A stretch of DNA of 60,879 nt from Bacillus norwichensis (lineage in GTDB: Bacteria > Bacillota > Bacilli > Bacillales > Bacillaceae_C): positions 1 through 60,879 of the forward strand of contig NZ_JACSPV010000026.1 in assembly GCF_014836955.1 (NCBI RefSeq), written 5' to 3'. Made by a program: the position numbers and the translations under genes. The notes beneath the pieces were generated by a model. It saw only the letters and a program-made list of their open reading frames with translations. It did no database searches and was not told the DNA's origin. Below, piece after piece: positions 49,652-58,171 of the stretch; position 1 is the first letter of the stretch, and each line of letters starts with the position of its first letter.

Positions 49652-49805
49652 TTCATTCAGCAGAAACCTCTCCACTTCTATAAGTAGTTGTGGTATGAAA
49701 GCATAGTTCAGTGGGGTTCAAACCCAAGCTGAATAAAGTTAAGCCTCTAGCGGAGCTCGATAAAATCTGGGCGCAAATACGCCAAGACGCATTTGATAAA
49801 AGAGT
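49652..49805 (+). repeat. Dispersed structured repeat, copy 3
   Basis: Same blocks as the other copies: TTCATTCAGCAGAA, CCACTTCTATAAGTAG, TTCAG-TG-GGGT-TCAA-ACCC-AAG-CTGAA, AAGTTAAGCCT, CTCGATAAAATCTGGGCGC and GACGCATTTGATAAA. It lies between ynzC and tkt, about 65 bp before the tkt start. Confidence 0.8.
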
Positions 49806-49867
49806 TGTTTAATTTTATCAACCTCTTTATGATAATAATGATGAACATTTGAGAAGGGAAGAATAAA

Positions 49868-51883
49868 ATGGCAAATCAACAATTAAAAGAACTCAATGCG
49901 CTCTCGATCAATTCAATCAGAACGTTGTCGATAGATGCTATTGAAAAAGCAAATTCTGGCCATCCTGGCTTGCCAATGGGTGCAGCTGCCATGGCATATG
50001 CACTATGGACAAGCCATATGGAGCACAATCCGAAAAATCCAGAGTGGTTCAATCGCGACCGCTTTATCTTATCAGCTGGTCATGGTTCTATGCTTTTATA
50101 CAGTTTGCTTCATTTATCAGGCTATGACGTTACAATGGAAGATATTAAAAATTTCCGCCAATGGGGCAGCAGAACGCCGGGACATCCAGAATACGGCTAT
50201 ACTCCTGGGGTTGAAGCGACAACAGGACCGTTAGGGCAAGGTGTCGGCATGGCTGTAGGGATGGCTATGGCAGAACGGCATTTGGCTGCGACATACAATA
50301 CAGATGATTTTAACATAATTGACCATTATACATATGCATTATGCGGTGACGGAGACTTGATGGAAGGTATAGCTTCCGAGGCTGCGTCTCTTGCTGGCCA
50401 TTTAAAACTCGGAAAATTGATCATGCTGTATGATTCCAATGATATTACACTTGATGGAGATCTTTCTCAATCGTTCTCTGAAAATGTGGGAGGACGCTTT
50501 GAAGCATATGGCTGGCAATATATCCGTGTAGAAGATGGAAATGATGTCGAAGAAATCGGGAAAGCGATAGAAGAAGCGAAAGCAGATCAATCTCGCCCAA
50601 CACTTATCGAAGTGAAGACCGTCATTGGGTACGGCTCTCCAAATAAATCCGGAAAGTCTGATGCGCATGGCAGCCCGCTAGGCGAAGCGGAAATGAAATT
50701 GGCAAAGGAATATTACAAATGGACATACGAAGAAGACTTTCATGTACCAGAGGAAGTCTATGAGCATTTTGAAAAAACAACAATCAGCCGGGGAGCGAAC
50801 AAAGAAGCTGAATGGAATGAGCTATTCAATGCATATAAAAAGTCTCATCCAGAACTAGCCGTGCAGCTGGAGAACGCGGTAGATGGCAAGCTCCCAGAGG
50901 GTTGGGATAAAGATATTCCTGTTTATGAAGAAGGAACAAGTTTTGCGACAAGGGCTTCAGGCAGTGAAATAATGAACAGCATTGCCGAGAATCTTCCTTC
51001 TTTATTCGGTGGTGCCGCAGACCTGGCCAGCTCAAACAAAACGATGATTAAAGGCGAGCAGGATTTCAGTTCGGAAAATTATGCTGGAAAAAATATTTGG
51101 TTTGGTGTCCGTGAATTTGGAATGGGAGCAGCCTTGAATGGAATGGCTCTTCATGGAGGATTAAAAGTATTCGGCGGAACATTCTTCGTCTTTTCTGATT
51201 ATCTGCGTCCAGCTATCCGCCTTGCAGCTTTGATGGAAGTACCTGTCACATACGTATTTACACATGACAGCATTGCTGTTGGAGAAGATGGGCCGACGCA
51301 TGAACCCATCGAACAGGTGGCTTCTTTACGAGCAATGCCGGGCGTTTCAGTGATTAGGCCGGCTGATGCGAATGAAACTGCAGCAGCATGGAGACTGGCA
51401 ATTGAAAGTGACAAACAACCGACTGCATTGATCCTAACAAGGCAGAATTTACCGACGCTTTCGGGGTCATCCGATTTGGCGAAATCCGGTGTGGAAAAGG
51501 GTGCCTATGTCATTTCCCCGGCGAAAAAAGATCAGGCCGATGTACTATTGCTTGCAACTGGTTCTGAAGTGAGCCTCGCAGTTGAATCACAAAAAGTACT
51601 GAACGCGCAAGGCATTGATGCAGCAGTTATCAGTATGCCGTCTTGGGATCGATTTGAAAAACAATCAAAAGAATATAAACAATCCGTTCTTCCTTCCTCA
51701 GTGAAAAAACGCTTGGCAATTGAAATGGGCGCTTCCCTTGGTTGGGAAAGATACACTGGAGACGAAGGTGATGTATTGGCTATCGACCGCTTCGGAGCTT
51801 CGGCACCTGGTGGCAAGGTGATAGAAGAGTATGGATTTACTCCAGAAAATGTGGTAGAAAAAGTAAAAGCACTCTTGAAATAA
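49868..51883 (+). CDS. tkt: Transketolase
   Basis: A 671-residue TPP enzyme of the pentose phosphate pathway that moves two-carbon units between sugar phosphates. [17 protein letters not shown] near residue 27, the TPP motif [18 protein letters not shown] near 158 and the pyrimidine-domain stretch [19 protein letters not shown] near 467 are diagnostic. ATG follows GAGAAGGGAAG. A strong terminator follows. Confidence 0.97.
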   Translation: MANQQLKELNALSINSIRTLSIDAIEKANSGHPGLPMGAAAMAYALWTSHMEHNPKNPEWFNRDRFILSAGHGSMLLYSLLHLSGYDVTMEDIKNFRQWGSRTPGHPEYGYTPGVEATTGPLGQGVGMAVGMAMAERHLAATYNTDDFNIIDHYTYALCGDGDLMEGIASEAASLAGHLKLGKLIMLYDSNDITLDGDLSQSFSENVGGRFEAYGWQYIRVEDGNDVEEIGKAIEEAKADQSRPTLIEVKTVIGYGSPNKSGKSDAHGSPLGEAEMKLAKEYYKWTYEEDFHVPEEVYEHFEKTTISRGANKEAEWNELFNAYKKSHPELAVQLENAVDGKLPEGWDKDIPVYEEGTSFATRASGSEIMNSIAENLPSLFGGAADLASSNKTMIKGEQDFSSENYAGKNIWFGVREFGMGAALNGMALHGGLKVFGGTFFVFSDYLRPAIRLAALMEVPVTYVFTHDSIAVGEDGPTHEPIEQVASLRAMPGVSVIRPADANETAAAWRLAIESDKQPTALILTRQNLPTLSGSSDLAKSGVEKGAYVISPAKKDQADVLLLATGSEVSLAVESQKVLNAQGIDAAVISMPSWDRFEKQSKEYKQSVLPSSVKKRLAIEMGASLGWERYTGDEGDVLAIDRFGASAPGGKVIEEYGFTPENVVEKVKALLK

Positions 51884-51888
51884 TGAAA

Positions 51889-51918
51889 TAAAAAGAGGGG
51901 GGGTTCCCCTCTTTTTAA
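51889..51918 (+). terminator. Terminator after tkt
   Basis: AAAAGAGGGG and CCCCTCTTTTT form a perfect stem with a short GGGTT loop. Confidence 0.92.
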
Positions 51919-52189
51919 ACATGTCAGAAAGCCAAACAATTTATTATGTTTAGTTGTACTGTCTTTTGACAACCCGATTTCGAGTTTTCTCCTGATAAGT
52001 CATGAGGACAGGTATTGGACTTTTATTAGTTTTCGTTTGCTTAATGATATAAAAATACTCATAATGGAACTATCAATCGTTGCAACTTCCAGAAAGAACA
52101 GAAAAAAAGCTGGTCATTACAGCAATTGACAAACTTTTCTTTTTTCTTTCACTATAATAAGGGAAAACTGGCAATGGAGTGAAGTTCCG

Positions 52190-52627
52190 ATGAGAACATA
52201 CTTTATTTATTTGATTAAAGCTGAATTCGCTGACTATTTTTATGGACGTGAAAGCCGATTTTTTCAACTATTTGCCGGCAGTCATTCCGCTAATGGAGAT
52301 CTCCAGGAGATTATACATAAGCAAATTGATTATATTACCGAACCTTTGCCATATTTGGATTTACATAAATTGTTCTCTCAATCCGTGCAAAACCAGCAAA
52401 TTTATATAAAAGGAAAAGTATATTGCATGGGAAACGCAAAAAATAAGGATAAAGCAGAATTGGCCATTGAGGAAGATTGTCTGCAATTGAGCGCATGGGG
52501 CGGCTTTGAATCCGAAACAATCTTTTTTGAAGTGCTTAGGAAATACTCCGGACATTTTTTTGCTGTTGATATAGAAAATGAAAGATATGGCTGGGTAAAA
52601 CCGGTTAAAGAGAGAAAATACATATGA
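52190..52627 (+). CDS. sirA: Sporulation inhibitor of replication SirA
   Basis: A 145-residue protein that binds DnaA domain I and blocks replication initiation during sporulation. The family hallmarks YLIKAEFADYFYGRE at the start, ETIFFEVLRK near 112 and ERYGWVKPVKER at the end are present. Its position between tkt and yneF (B. subtilis yneE) agrees. A TATAAT lies about 30 bp upstream of the start; I did not find a clear Spo0A box. Confidence 0.93.
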   Translation: MRTYFIYLIKAEFADYFYGRESRFFQLFAGSHSANGDLQEIIHKQIDYITEPLPYLDLHKLFSQSVQNQQIYIKGKVYCMGNAKNKDKAELAIEEDCLQLSAWGGFESETIFFEVLRKYSGHFFAVDIENERYGWVKPVKERKYI

Positions 52628-52703
52628 AATCGTGCCATAGTATTGTATAATATTCGGGGATTCAGTAAACTGAAGTGAGACAACATGAAGGAGGAATTTT
52701 TGG

Positions 52704-52925
52704 ATGGTTTGGCAGTTGATTTTAACGGGTGCGATCGCTCTTATAGCTGGAGTGGCGCTTGGATTCTTCATCGCCCGTAAATATATGATGGATTACCTAA
52801 AGAAAAACCCGCCAATTAATGAACAGATGTTACGTATGATGATGATGCAAATGGGTATGAAGCCTTCGCAAAAGAAAATCAACCAGATGATGGGCATGAT
52901 GAAAAAGCAGATGGACAACAAGTAA
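52704..52925 (+). CDS. yneF: UPF0154 membrane protein YneF
   Basis: A 73-residue protein with one N-terminal membrane helix (about 3-24), then [23 protein letters not shown], the UPF0154 signature, and a methionine-rich basic tail. The function is unknown. ATG follows AAGGAGGAA. It is the last gene collinear with B. subtilis before the phage-like insertion; ccdA, expected next, is displaced. Confidence 0.93.
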   Translation: MVWQLILTGAIALIAGVALGFFIARKYMMDYLKKNPPINEQMLRMMMMQMGMKPSQKKINQMMGMMKKQMDNK

Positions 52926-53001
52926 GCGTTGATTTAACAACGTTTATACCCGGTTCTATCATGCTTCAAGGGTTGGTAAATGACATCAAAAAGATTGATT
53001 T

Positions 53002-53047
53002 GTGAATCTTTCCCCGTGATTATTTATAATCATTTGGTGAATCTTTC
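53002..53047. repeat. Direct repeats flanking a palindrome, possible integrase site
   Basis: GTGAATCTTTC occurs at 53002-53012 and 53037-53047. Between them is the palindrome GATTATTTATAATC (53018-53031). This lies just upstream of the integrase gene at the host-element junction, where attachment or arm-type sites are expected. Confidence 0.45.
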
Positions 53048-53056
53048 ACTTTTTTA

Positions 53057-53109
53057 AAAAAGACCACTTAATTCGTTGGAAAATAAACCAATGAAGGGGT
53101 GGTCTTTTT
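53057..53109 (+). terminator. Hairpin abutting the integrase start
   Basis: AAAAAGACCAC (53057-53067) pairs with GTGGTCTTTTT (53099-53109), with TTGG/CCAA inside. It can terminate the yneF transcript. Its 3' arm reaches the base before the GTG start of the integrase and overlaps the AAGGGG ribosome site, so readthrough mRNA would hide that site. Confidence 0.75.
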
Positions 53110-54021
53110 GTGTTGCTTGAAGATGTTGTGAAAGAGTATGAATATTATTGTTTAGCTAAGGATTTCACAGAAAAAACGTTGATCAATAAACGCCAAGAGC
53201 TAAAACAACTATTAAAATTCTTAGATGAAAAACGTGCTGTTCATGAATTGGAAAGTATATCCTTCCACGACTTAAAAGCATATGCGAGGTATAAACAACA
53301 ATCAGGATTGCAGCCATCGAGTCTAGTTTCAATGTTTAAAGTGATTCGTGCCTTCTTTAATTGGTGTGTCAGGGAGGAATATTTAGATGAAAACATTGCA
53401 AAAAAAGTGGATCTTCCCAAACAACCGAAGAAAGTATTAAAAGGATTCAGCACTGATGAAGTTGATCAAATGATAAACTCCTTCTCTTACAAAAACTATT
53501 TTGAAGCACGTAACAAGGCGATGATTGCCATGCTTAGTGATTGTGGACTTAGAGCCAAAGAATTAAGGGAACTTGAAACAAAAAATGTTAAAGAAACAAC
53601 AATACTTGTCAACGGTAAAGGCAACAAAGAAAGGTATATGTTTATCTCACCAGCATTGAAAAAAATTCTTATTAGATATGAACGGATAAAGAAAGAGTAT
53701 TTCAAAGAAAAATACTTCAATGAAAACTATTACTTTCTTTCATATAACGGTGATTTGCTTTCACATGTAGGATTAGACAAGGTGATTAAGGAAGCCGGTA
53801 AACGTGCTGGAATTGAGGATAAGAGGGTTTCACCTCACAGTTTTCGCCATTTCTTTGCAGTCCAATCAATTTTGAATGGGATTGACATTTTCACTTTATC
53901 TAAACTTCTCGGACACAGTGACGTATCGACAACTCAAAGATACTTACAATCATTAGAGGATTTTGAATTAATTAAGAAAGCAATGCCATCTAGCCCACTT
54001 ATGAATCTAAATAAAAAATAA
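53110..54021 (+). CDS. Tyrosine recombinase (phage-type integrase)
   Basis: A 303-residue XerC/D-like recombinase with an N-terminal SAM-like core-binding domain (1-95) and a catalytic domain. Catalytic residues are visible: R in CGLRAKEL, K in VNGKGNKER, H-x-x-R in SPHSFRHFFA, H in LLGHSDVSTTQRY and the nucleophile Y in the same motif. GTG start. It marks the left end of an inserted element, with small phage-like genes downstream on the same strand. Direct relatives occur in prophages and integrative elements. Confidence 0.92.
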   Translation: MLLEDVVKEYEYYCLAKDFTEKTLINKRQELKQLLKFLDEKRAVHELESISFHDLKAYARYKQQSGLQPSSLVSMFKVIRAFFNWCVREEYLDENIAKKVDLPKQPKKVLKGFSTDEVDQMINSFSYKNYFEARNKAMIAMLSDCGLRAKELRELETKNVKETTILVNGKGNKERYMFISPALKKILIRYERIKKEYFKEKYFNENYYFLSYNGDLLSHVGLDKVIKEAGKRAGIEDKRVSPHSFRHFFAVQSILNGIDIFTLSKLLGHSDVSTTQRYLQSLEDFELIKKAMPSSPLMNLNKK

Positions 54022-54042
54022 TCAATCAGGAGGGACAAGCCT

Positions 54043-54252
54043 ATGCAAACTATGGAACTCAACCAATACGAACAAAAAGTGATGGAGTGGATTGAGCAGA
54101 ACTTTGATAAAGATTCCATTGCCATTGAGGATTTTAATGTACTCCCATATGGAAAAAGAATCATGGATATGCAAGGGAAAGAACTTGCCGTTTTCTTTGA
54201 TTACTGGACTGATCAAGTCAAACATCTTCTTCCACAAGAATGTAGCTACTAA
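54043..54252 (+). CDS. Small hypothetical phage protein
   Basis: A 69-residue acidic protein (pattern NQYEQKVMEWIEQNFDKDSI, then DYWTDQVKHLLPQE). Its ribosome site is AGGAGGGAC. It follows the integrase by 21 bp and precedes two more short genes, probably one early transcript. Not recognised. Confidence 0.65.
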   Translation: MQTMELNQYEQKVMEWIEQNFDKDSIAIEDFNVLPYGKRIMDMQGKELAVFFDYWTDQVKHLLPQECSY

Positions 54253-54281
54253 TCAAATTTAAATAATCAGGAGGAATTACA

Positions 54282-54515
54282 ATGTCAACAATCACAAAGA
54301 AGAAATATGAAGTCCTTGCGTTTGCCAAGTTACCAATCTCAATTGAGGTTGAAGCACAAAATGAACAGGAAGCCTTAGCAACAGGAAAAATACAACTTGA
54401 TGATATGACAGCCATTGAGCAAATACAATTGATGATCAAACAAACGGACGGCAATGTGATCAATCCAACTGTACATGATTTTGACGTTGACGTTGTAGAA
54501 GTGCATGAGGAATGA
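54282..54515 (+). CDS. Small hypothetical phage protein
   Basis: A 77-residue acidic protein with a beta-strand-like N-terminus (KYEVLAFAKLPISIEVEAQN) and an acidic end DVDVVEVHEE. Ribosome site AGGAGGAA. The EVEAQNEQEA segment resembles short DpnD/PcfM-like domain proteins of mobile elements, but the similarity is weak. Confidence 0.65.
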   Translation: MSTITKKKYEVLAFAKLPISIEVEAQNEQEALATGKIQLDDMTAIEQIQLMIKQTDGNVINPTVHDFDVDVVEVHEE

Positions 54516-54552
54516 CTCCGTACCAAAATGTACAGGGGAAGGAGGTGACTTT

Positions 54553-54693
54553 ATGGGGGCTTTATTCTTTGCTATAGTGTTTATCCCTTTGATGTTTCTT
54601 GGATACGTTTTGCTCAATCTATGGCTTTATGGGATAGATGGCATTAAAAAAGAGTTTATCAGTATTCGCCGTACCGATAAACTCCCGAACTAA
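54553..54693 (+). CDS. Small membrane protein of the phage element
   Basis: A 46-residue protein with one long hydrophobic helix (about 2-25, GALFFAIVFIPLMFLGYVLL) and a basic cytoplasmic tail. Ribosome site GGAGGTGA, 6 nt before ATG; a longer frame from 54505 lacks one. Not recognised. Confidence 0.6.
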   Translation: MGALFFAIVFIPLMFLGYVLLNLWLYGIDGIKKEFISIRRTDKLPN

Positions 54694-54709
54694 TTCAACC
54701 CTACTCACA

Positions 54710-55175
54710 ATTGAATAGGATTACCCTGCCTTCATTCTACGAAAAAAATTATGATAATGCAAGGCTTAGTTTCCTATTGTCTTTTTTAGGTAGGGTATTC
54801 CGTTGGTGGACTGCCGACTCACACCAATTAAAACTAAACTGGAAAGGATATGGCTTATCCGCTGCAATAACTAAGCCTAGGCAACAAGTGACATCACCCT
54901 GTTTATGTCCGTTGCTGAATTGCGCGAACGGCAATTAACGGTTCGGTGGGAAAGTTTGAGGTAGATATACCTGCAAGACAAGCCATAAGTATGAGAATCC
55001 AATTTTGGACTCTCAAAACCTGTCATGGGCAAACTTTTGACAGTAGGCTTGTTTGGATGAATAATCCACGACTAACAGGGGCTATACGAAAATACGGATA
55101 CCATAAGATGACGGAAAAGTGTCGCTTGCCCTATGATTCTTGACTATTTTTTTCTTGAATCATAGGGCAACATAC
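54710..55175 (+). ncRNA. Candidate large structured non-coding RNA
   Basis: No credible gene, but many stems lie in order: GGCTTAGTT (54763) with AACTAAGCC (54869); inside it TTGGTG/CACCAA and GGATA-TGGCT-TATCC; then GCAAC/GTTGC (54881/54911), AATTGC/GCAATT (54918/54931), AGGTA/TACCT, GGAT-GAATA-ATCC; and a perfect 14-bp stem (55126-55139 with 55157-55170) at the end. It is clearly less AT-rich than its surroundings. Large ornate RNAs such as GOLLD and ROOL occur in prophages, but I cannot match this to either. Strand is inferred from the neighbouring genes. Confidence 0.5.
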
Positions 55176-55240
55176 TTTGCTTCCAAAAGCCGTTGTCCAT
55201 AGAATCAAAAAAAGTATAAGGGCGTAAAGGCAAAGTCAAG

Positions 55241-55266
55241 TAATATAGTTTAAGATTACTATATTA
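55241..55266. repeat. AT-rich inverted repeat
   Basis: TAATATAGT and ACTATATTA, perfect 9-bp arms with an 8-nt loop. It separates the structured region from the small zinc-ribbon gene and could be an operator. Confidence 0.45.
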
Positions 55267-55344
55267 TTAGAATGTAATTGTATAGGATGAAAATTTAAAT
55301 TTAGTAAAGCAATATGATTAGACATAATAAAATGATTAGAATTT

Positions 55345-55503
55345 ATGCTCAATAATCTCAGAGAAAACATCAAAGGAACTAAACAATGTGAAGAATGTGG
55401 GGAAAGAGTTAAAGTCACTAATAACAAAGTAAAATACTGTGATCCATGTGCAAAAATAGTAAAAAATAATCAAAATAAAATGTATTATCATTTAGGAAAA
55501 TAG
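55345..55503 (+). CDS. Small zinc-ribbon protein of the phage element (52 aa)
   Basis: Found by direct reading. Two Cys pairs (CEEC near residue 15 and CDPC near 32) predict one zinc site, followed by a basic helix (KIVKNNQNKMYYHLGK). Such short zinc ribbons are common in phages as DNA- or RNA-binding proteins. The ribosome site is weak, with AATGATTAGA upstream. Its last codons overlap the first unit of the repeat array. Confidence 0.6.
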   Translation: MLNNLRENIKGTKQCEECGERVKVTNNKVKYCDPCAKIVKNNQNKMYYHLGK

Positions 55504-55518
55504 GAATCTTATCAGCCC

Positions 55519-55547
55519 TTGATACTACAACATTCTTCCAATATAAG
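55519..55547 (+). promoter_or_regulatory. Promoter-like element of repeat unit 1
   Basis: TTGATA, 17 nt, TATAAG. It recurs with identical spacing in units 2 and 4 although the spacer has diverged, which suggests sigma-A recognition is what is conserved. Confidence 0.55.
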
Positions 55548-55776
55548 GAAACACCAAAAACCTCAAAACCATTGATACCACTGGGTTTGTAGTACATTTT
55601 CCTTAATTCTCGTTAAAGGAAGAGATGGACATCAACCATCATGCAAAAAATGCGACAATTACACGAAAAAGTGACTAAAAAACTCCACAAAAGAGCTATA
55701 TATTGAGGAATGTTAAATAAATTAATATAAAATAGGTGTTTTAATTGTAGTAGGAAAATAGAAACACTGCCAACCC

Positions 55777-55805
55777 TTGATACATCAACGTTTCACTTTT
55801 ATAAG
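55777..55805 (+). promoter_or_regulatory. Promoter-like element of repeat unit 2
   Basis: TTGATA, 17 nt, TATAAG. About 55 nt downstream the sequence can fold GCAATTCCTT with AAGGAAGAATTGC, a possible start of a small RNA structure. Confidence 0.55.
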
Positions 55806-56489
55806 GAATTTCAAGTACATTGGATAACATTGATATACGGGGCTTTAAGGGGGGCAATTCCTTAATCTCCCCTAAAGGAAGAATTGCTAGGGATTTTAGA
55901 CCCCAATCCAAATTTGGATTCGGCTAATTTTTTCATTAAAAGCACATATAAAGATACACAAAATTAAGAAGGCAAGGATTGTAAAGCTTGTAGATAGTTT
56001 GGGCAGAAAAGCGTGGGTTTATAAGGGTTTTGCGATACTATATTAATAGTGAGGGGACTATAATTACACGAAAAACCGTAAATAAAACTCTCTAAAAGAC
56101 CTATATATTGAGATCATATAATTTAACGTCAAAAAAGGGGTGTAAACATGCCTTCAAAGTGACTTAATAAGTGAGGGGTATTATTCTTATACCTAAAATA
56201 ACACTTGACAAGGAATAGTCTTAAATATAAACGTAACTGGAAGTAAAAACTAAAATGGCTGCAAAAATATTTTGTAACATTTGTCTAATTCGTGAACAAA
56301 ATGTAATTAATTGGTAAAAATATTGGGCTGAGTGGTCAAAAAGTGCGAATAAAACTCTACAAAAGAGCTATATAATGGGAGGTATGCAAAAAATAATGAT
56401 TAAATTTTTTCGTAAAAAAAGTGACAAAAAAATGACTTGAGTTATTATTAGTTAATGTAAAGGCGAGAAAATAGAAACCTCTTTAACCA

Positions 56490-56518
56490 TTGGTATATCA
56501 ACATTTCACTTTTATAAG
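56490..56518 (+). promoter_or_regulatory. Promoter-like element of repeat unit 4
   Basis: TTGGTA, 17 nt, TATAAG. A downstream hairpin AACGAGT/ACTCGTT differs from that of unit 2 but occupies the same relative position. Confidence 0.5.
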
Positions 56519-56849
56519 AAATCCTAACAGCATTTAAATAGATTGATTTATAAGGCTAAAACGAGTCAAAATCTTAATACTCGTTAAAGGAATAAAATGT
56601 GATTCTTTTAGGAAAAAGCCTAAATAAAACTCCACAAAAGAGCTATATATTGAGGAATATTAATTTTCATTGAGTATCATTTGCTAATGATATTGAATGA
56701 AGGTTAATACCTTCAAAGTGTCTAGTGCATAATTTAGTCAACTTTACATGTTGACCTCCTAATCTTGATGGGTGGGCTATAAGCCTACTCATTTTTTTTA
56801 TTTATTTTTTACTCAATTTATTTAACTTTATATGAAAGGGGCTGATCAG

Positions 56850-57065
56850 ATGGATTTACAAAGCCTTCCACCTGAGTTGTGGCTACAAGGGATATTCTGC
56901 GCATTATTTGTGTGGCTGCTAAGATTTGTCATGAGCGAATCAAAGGAACGAGAAGATAGACTATACCATCAAATTGAACGACAAAACGAGACACAGGAAA
57001 AAATCGTATCCTCTCTTGAGAGACTAGAAAAGGATGTATTGGAAATAAAGAAGGGGGTTAAGTAA
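56850..57065 (+). CDS. BhlA/UviB-type holin-like protein
   Basis: A 71-residue protein with an N-terminal hydrophobic helix (about 8-25, LWLQGIFCALFVWLLRFV) followed by a charged coiled-coil tail (EREDRLYHQIERQNETQEKI). This matches BhlA/UviB family proteins found next to lysis genes in SPbeta-like phages and bacteriocin loci. ATG 56850 follows GAAAGGGG; the frame is open from 56832. Confidence 0.82.
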   Translation: MDLQSLPPELWLQGIFCALFVWLLRFVMSESKEREDRLYHQIERQNETQEKIVSSLERLEKDVLEIKKGVK

Positions 57066-57067
57066 TA

Positions 57068-57488
57068 ATGGCAGAAATTAAAGAGGATGGCTATGTATCG
57101 CTTCGTACTTTTATTACTTCTAACTGGAAAACTATCTCTATTTACAATGAACAAGACACAGAATTAAAAAAAAATTTCCGTTGATGATAACAAAGTCAAG
57201 TGGACTCATCAAAAAGAGACTAGGCAAGAACTTGCGGGATTTGATAAGCAGGGTAGACCGTATTATGACGAATTTGAATATGAAAGCAATCAAGAGTTGG
57301 AATTAACGATTATCCTAAAAGGGTCTGATTTTCCACCTGATACCACAGTATCAAAGTCAGTAATCCTGCATGAGCATGACGGTAAAAAAGATGTGATTTC
57401 AAGCGAAGATTTTCAACCTTTCACCTTTGAAAGTGACAACGATGAACTAACAATTAAGCATAAAATACAAGTCCCTGCCGTTGGGTAG
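57068..57488 (+). pseudogene. Phage protein split by a homopolymer frameshift
   Basis: ATG 57068 (3 bp after the holin stop) reads MAEIKEDGYVSLRTFITSNW and so on to a tract of nine A (57166-57174), then stops at TGA. With one A fewer, the frame continues as ISVDDNKVKWTHQK.. through ELTIILKGSDFPPDTT to 57488, about 139 residues in all. Both halves look genuine. It may be a mutation, a sequencing error, or polymerase slippage on A9. The family is unknown; it is probably structural or tail-associated. Confidence 0.75.
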
Positions 57489-57495
57489 GTGATTG

Positions 57496-57873
57496 ATGAT
57501 GATAATTAAATTACATTCATACGTCAATCCGATTCAATCAATAACAAAGCATGACAAGGAAGTTGTATTAAAAAAGGAAACTGTCCAGGCAAAGTCTTTA
57601 ATCTTACCAATTAAAACAGTTATATTGGTTAGTCAAAAAAGTGAAACCAATATAAGATCCTACATATCACCTATCGTTACAGATACAATTGTAAAAAATA
57701 TAGCGAAAAATGAGACTATTAACCTTAACTCCTTTATAAAGCATATACAAGTTCATACAGACGCTTCGACACCTTCTAATGCAAATGTATTCAATGCTTA
57801 TCTATCGTATCAAGAAAACGATTCTGAAGCGTTGTTTATAGAAAATAGAACGTTTACGGAGGTGATTAACTGA
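57496..57873 (+). CDS. Hypothetical phage structural-region protein
   Basis: A 125-residue protein rich in beta-branched residues, with an internal imperfect duplication (LHSYVNPIQSITK / IRSYISPIVTDTIVK / LNSFIKHIQVHTD), suggesting stacked beta repeats as in fibre or baseplate proteins. It follows the frameshifted gene by 8 bp and is followed after 1 bp by the next. Not recognised. Confidence 0.65.
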   Translation: MMIIKLHSYVNPIQSITKHDKEVVLKKETVQAKSLILPIKTVILVSQKSETNIRSYISPIVTDTIVKNIAKNETINLNSFIKHIQVHTDASTPSNANVFNAYLSYQENDSEALFIENRTFTEVIN

Positions 57874-57874
57874 T

Positions 57875-58156
57875 ATGGCATATTTAGGGGATACAGTACG
57901 CTTAAAGGTGCATTTTCGTTCATTTAATGGGGATTCGGTTGATCCTGATGATATTACCTTAACAATTTATGATAAGACTAAAAAGGAATTAGATGCCACT
58001 TCTATTGCAGTCGAAAACAAAACAGCCACAGGACAATATTTTTATGATTATATTGTACCCGATGACATTCACGAATATTTTATATTCGAGTTTCGAGGGT
58101 TACATAATAATAATCCTATTCTTGCTAGGGATAGGGTTAGTATCAAATTTAATTAA
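57875..58156 (+). CDS. Small beta-rich phage protein
   Basis: A 93-residue protein, YLGDTVRLKVHFRSFNGDSV then YFIFEFRGLHNNNPILARDR, with the alternating pattern of an immunoglobulin-like fold seen in head-decoration or BppU-like domains. Ribosome site GGAGGTGAT. The family cannot be fixed. Confidence 0.65.
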   Translation: MAYLGDTVRLKVHFRSFNGDSVDPDDITLTIYDKTKKELDATSIAVENKTATGQYFYDYIVPDDIHEYFIFEFRGLHNNNPILARDRVSIKFN

Positions 58157-58171
58157 TCAGGAGGTTAGGAA

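Larger units (their letters stand above)
55497..56735 (+). repeat. Array of about four degenerate non-coding repeat units
   Basis: Recurring blocks in order: GAAAATAGAAAC (55497, 55752, 56466); TTGATA-17 nt-TATAAG (three copies); CTTAAT..GTTAAAGGAA (about 55602, 55861, 56572); AAAACTCCACAAAAGAGCTA with TATATTGAGG (55677, 56083, 56351, 56626; four copies); and CCTTCAAAGTG (56154, 56710). The third unit keeps mainly the fourth block. No frame is conserved between units, so the selected feature is not protein. Function unknown. Confidence 0.75.

Noticed and set aside
54711-55143. Two plus-strand frames of 75 and 65 codons in the non-coding phage stretch
   Set aside because: No ribosome sites and protein-like patterns are absent; the nested hairpins explain the region better.
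54700-55200. Group I intron in the structured phage region
   Set aside because: The conserved P, Q, R and S core elements could not be found, and no interrupted gene flanks the region.
55497-56735. CRISPR array or iteron origin as explanation of the phage repeat array
   Set aside because: Units are long, degenerate and unevenly spaced; there are no short identical repeats with unique spacers, no cas genes and no replication initiator gene nearby.
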